Shown one piece after another: positions 62,689 to 64,000 of a DNA stretch of 64,000 nucleotides. How positions within the stretch are numbered: the stretch's first letter is position 1; each line of letters starts with the position of its first letter. The notes beneath the pieces were generated by a model. That model was not told the DNA's origin. It did not search any database and worked only from the letters and a program-made list of their open reading frames with translations. The stretch is from Streptomyces rapamycinicus NRRL 5491 (lineage in GTDB: Bacteria > Actinomycetota > Actinomycetes > Streptomycetales > Streptomycetaceae): positions 4,340,001 to 4,404,000 of the forward strand of contig NZ_CP085193.1 of the NCBI RefSeq assembly GCF_024298965.1, given 5' to 3'. A program made the position numbers and the translations under genes.

Positions 62689-63177
62689 TCAGCGGCCGTC
62701 CGCGGCCTTCTCGGCCGCGGACTTGCCGACCAGGTCGTCCACGAAGCGCCGCATGAGCCGTTCCAGTTCGAGCAGGTCGCGGTCGCTCCACTGCTCGAAC
62801 ACCGGCTGGCTGAGGCGTCCGCGCGCGGCGTCGAGCGCGTCGATGACGCGGCGGCCCTCTTCGGTGAGGAGGGCTTCCTTGACGCGACGGTCTTCCGCGC
62901 TGGGACGGCGTTCCACCAAACCCAGCTCCGCGAGCTTCGCGACCTGGCGGCTGACCGTGGTGTGGTCACGGCCCGCTCGGTCGGCGAGCTCGACCACGCC
63001 GATCGGGGCGAACCGGTGGATGCCCACGATCAGCTGGAAGAGCGCCCGGTCGAGCTGGATACCCGCTTCGGCGATGAGGATCTCGTCCCGGTGCGGCTGG
63101 TTCATGACCGCGATGAGATCGATGATCGACTCATGCAGCCGTCGCTGCGTGACCTGCCGCTGGCGTCGTGTGGCCAT
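62689..63177 (-). CDS. MarR-family regulator
   Basis: 162 residues from ATG 63177. Winged helix of MarR type: ALFQLIVGIHRFAPIGVVEL, ADRAGRDHTTVSRQVAKLAE, LGLVERRPSAEDRRVKEALL. TAGTCT ends seven bases before ATG, inside the end of the upstream monooxygenase gene, so it may have its own leaderless promoter as well as read-through. Probable regulator of the monooxygenase. Confidence 0.9.
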   Translation of the reverse strand: MATRRQRQVTQRRLHESIIDLIAVMNQPHRDEILIAEAGIQLDRALFQLIVGIHRFAPIGVVELADRAGRDHTTVSRQVAKLAELGLVERRPSAEDRRVKEALLTEEGRRVIDALDAARGRLSQPVFEQWSDRDLLELERLMRRFVDDLVGKSAAEKAADGR

Positions 63178-63187
63178 GGCCCAGAGA

Positions 63188-64000
63188 CTACCGCCACCCG
63201 GATGAGGCACCCCCGGTGCGCAACCCGACGGCGTCGAGGTGGGCCTCGATGGTGTGGAGGTCGGCGACAGCCGCTATGTATCCGTCGGGGCGGATGAGCA
63301 CCCACTGCCCGGCCGCCAGGCCGTACGCGTCGCGGAAGTGGCCCCCGGTATCGTCCAGATCGCCGCGCGGGCCGGTGGTGTGGATGTGCAGGCCCTTGCG
63401 CACGGCCGGGGCGGCGGCGCGGTCGGTCTCGTAGCCGAGCAGGGTCCAGTGGGGGCCCTGGAAGAGGCTGAAGAGGCGGGTGTCGAGCCCTCCGGCACCG
63501 GTGACGGGGGCGTCGGGGGCGCGTTCCCCCGCCAGCGGGCCCTTGTCCCGGTGCGGCGTGGCGATCGTGAGAGGCGAGTCCGCATAGCCGAGGTCGAGCT
63601 GGCTGACCTCACGGCCCCGGCTGGTGAAGCGGCTCCGCGCGGCCTCCAGCAGCCGCTCGGAGAGGCCGAGGACGGCCTCGGCGATCGGGCGGCGCTCCCG
63701 CTCGTAGCTGTCCAGGAGAGAGCGCGGGGCGCCGTCCAGGACGGCGGCGAGCTTCCAGCCGAGGTTGTACGCGTCCTGCACGCCGGTGTTCAGGCCCTGC
63801 CCACCCGTCGGCGGATGGACGTGGGCGGCGTCACCAGTCAGGAACACCCGGCCGATCCGATACGTGTCGGCCAGGCGGGCGTTCATCGAGAAGACGGAAG
63901 CCCAGGGCACCTCGCGGACGACGATGTCGGTGCGGCCCGTGCGTTCGTGGAAGAGGGCGGTCAGGCCCGCCGCCGAGACGTCGATGTCCGCGTCGAAGGG
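63188..64000 (-). CDS. FAD-dependent aromatic monooxygenase, 5' end outside the window
   Basis: C-terminal part only; the frame is open to the window edge at 64000. FAD_binding_3 motif RVFLTGDAAHVHPPTGGQGL, NTGVQDAYNLGWKLAAVL with the GD and NxGxQDA features, then the C-terminal dimer domain (HWTLLGYETDRAAAPAVRKG). Of the pheA/hydroxybenzoate-type flavin hydroxylases. The MarR gene lies ten bases downstream. Confidence 0.88.
   Translation of the reverse strand, partial: PFDADIDVSAAGLTALFHERTGRTDIVVREVPWASVFSMNARLADTYRIGRVFLTGDAAHVHPPTGGQGLNTGVQDAYNLGWKLAAVLDGAPRSLLDSYERERRPIAEAVLGLSERLLEAARSRFTSRGREVSQLDLGYADSPLTIATPHRDKGPLAGERAPDAPVTGAGGLDTRLFSLFQGPHWTLLGYETDRAAAPAVRKGLHIHTTGPRGDLDDTGGHFRDAYGLAAGQWVLIRPDGYIAAVADLHTIEAHLDAVGLRTGGASSGWR

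Overview
The window is high-GC actinobacterial DNA from a Streptomyces chromosome. The evidence is GTG and occasional TTG starts, TAnnnT leaderless promoters, two genes with TTA (bldA) codons, and many Streptomyces-type families: nickel SOD with its maturation protease, snapalysin, SARP, WhiB-like, a WhiJ/DUF397/ATPase triad and the das chitosugar locus. The species is not resolved. The block from about 43 to 58 kb has the same gene content and order as the S. coelicolor SCO5244-SCO5231 interval (prsH, sigH, membrane protein, lipid kinase, wblE, pdtaS-type kinase, dasD, dasC, dasB, dasA, dasR), so this is core chromosome. The 0-26 kb side is more accessory.

Layout. 0-6 kb: a leftward operon of three overlapping small genes of unknown function stands divergent to a low-GC regulator gene with a TTA codon. 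A PIN-like nuclease gene and a decayed IS5-type element follow; the element supplies the last base of the stop codons of both neighbouring genes, and a scrambled copy of its end lies upstream. 6-13 kb: a SARP regulator, a TetR/nitroreductase divergent pair and a compact leftward biosynthetic set (A-T-TE NRPS-like synthetase, extended SDR, SnoaL/NTF2-like protein). This set matches the core of bacterial p-terphenyl (echoside/terfestatin-type) pathways. Upstream of the synthetase are three direct repeats at an exact 11-bp pitch, the layout of a SARP binding site. 13-26 kb: a DUF4097-PadR pair with a palindromic operator, an ABM protein, a quinone-oxidoreductase-like MDR, malic enzyme, a polar amino-acid ABC transporter, a methyltransferase, a CGNR regulator overlapping sodX tail to tail, sodN, and a recombination scar. 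26-43 kb: stress and signalling genes (TetR/NmrA pair, PAS-GAF-SpoIIE phosphatase, two STAS proteins), snapalysin with its LysR regulator, a FabH-like synthase, glutaminase, a TTA-containing amidase, a Na+/H+ antiporter with a UBP zinc finger, and a GNAT.

43-49 kb: anti-sigma/sigma (prsH-sigH), a membrane protein, a diacylglycerol-kinase-like gene, wblE, and a PdtaS-type histidine kinase. 49-58 kb: SIS isomerase, dasD, dasC, dasB, dasA, dasR and a solute:sodium symporter pair. Two DasR-type operators precede dasA and a third precedes the histidine kinase. 58-64 kb: an SDR/TetR divergent pair with a three-copy operator, a membrane-anchored hypothetical, an RsbW-like ATPase/XRE-DUF5753/DUF397 triad, MarR, and an FAD monooxygenase cut by the window edge.

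Intergenic DNA at five places holds members of one dispersed GC-rich palindromic family, with GGGGCGGAGCCCC cores and CCCTCCCCGCCCCTTCC borders. No tRNA, rRNA or CRISPR was seen. All assignments come from reading the sequence; no database search was run.
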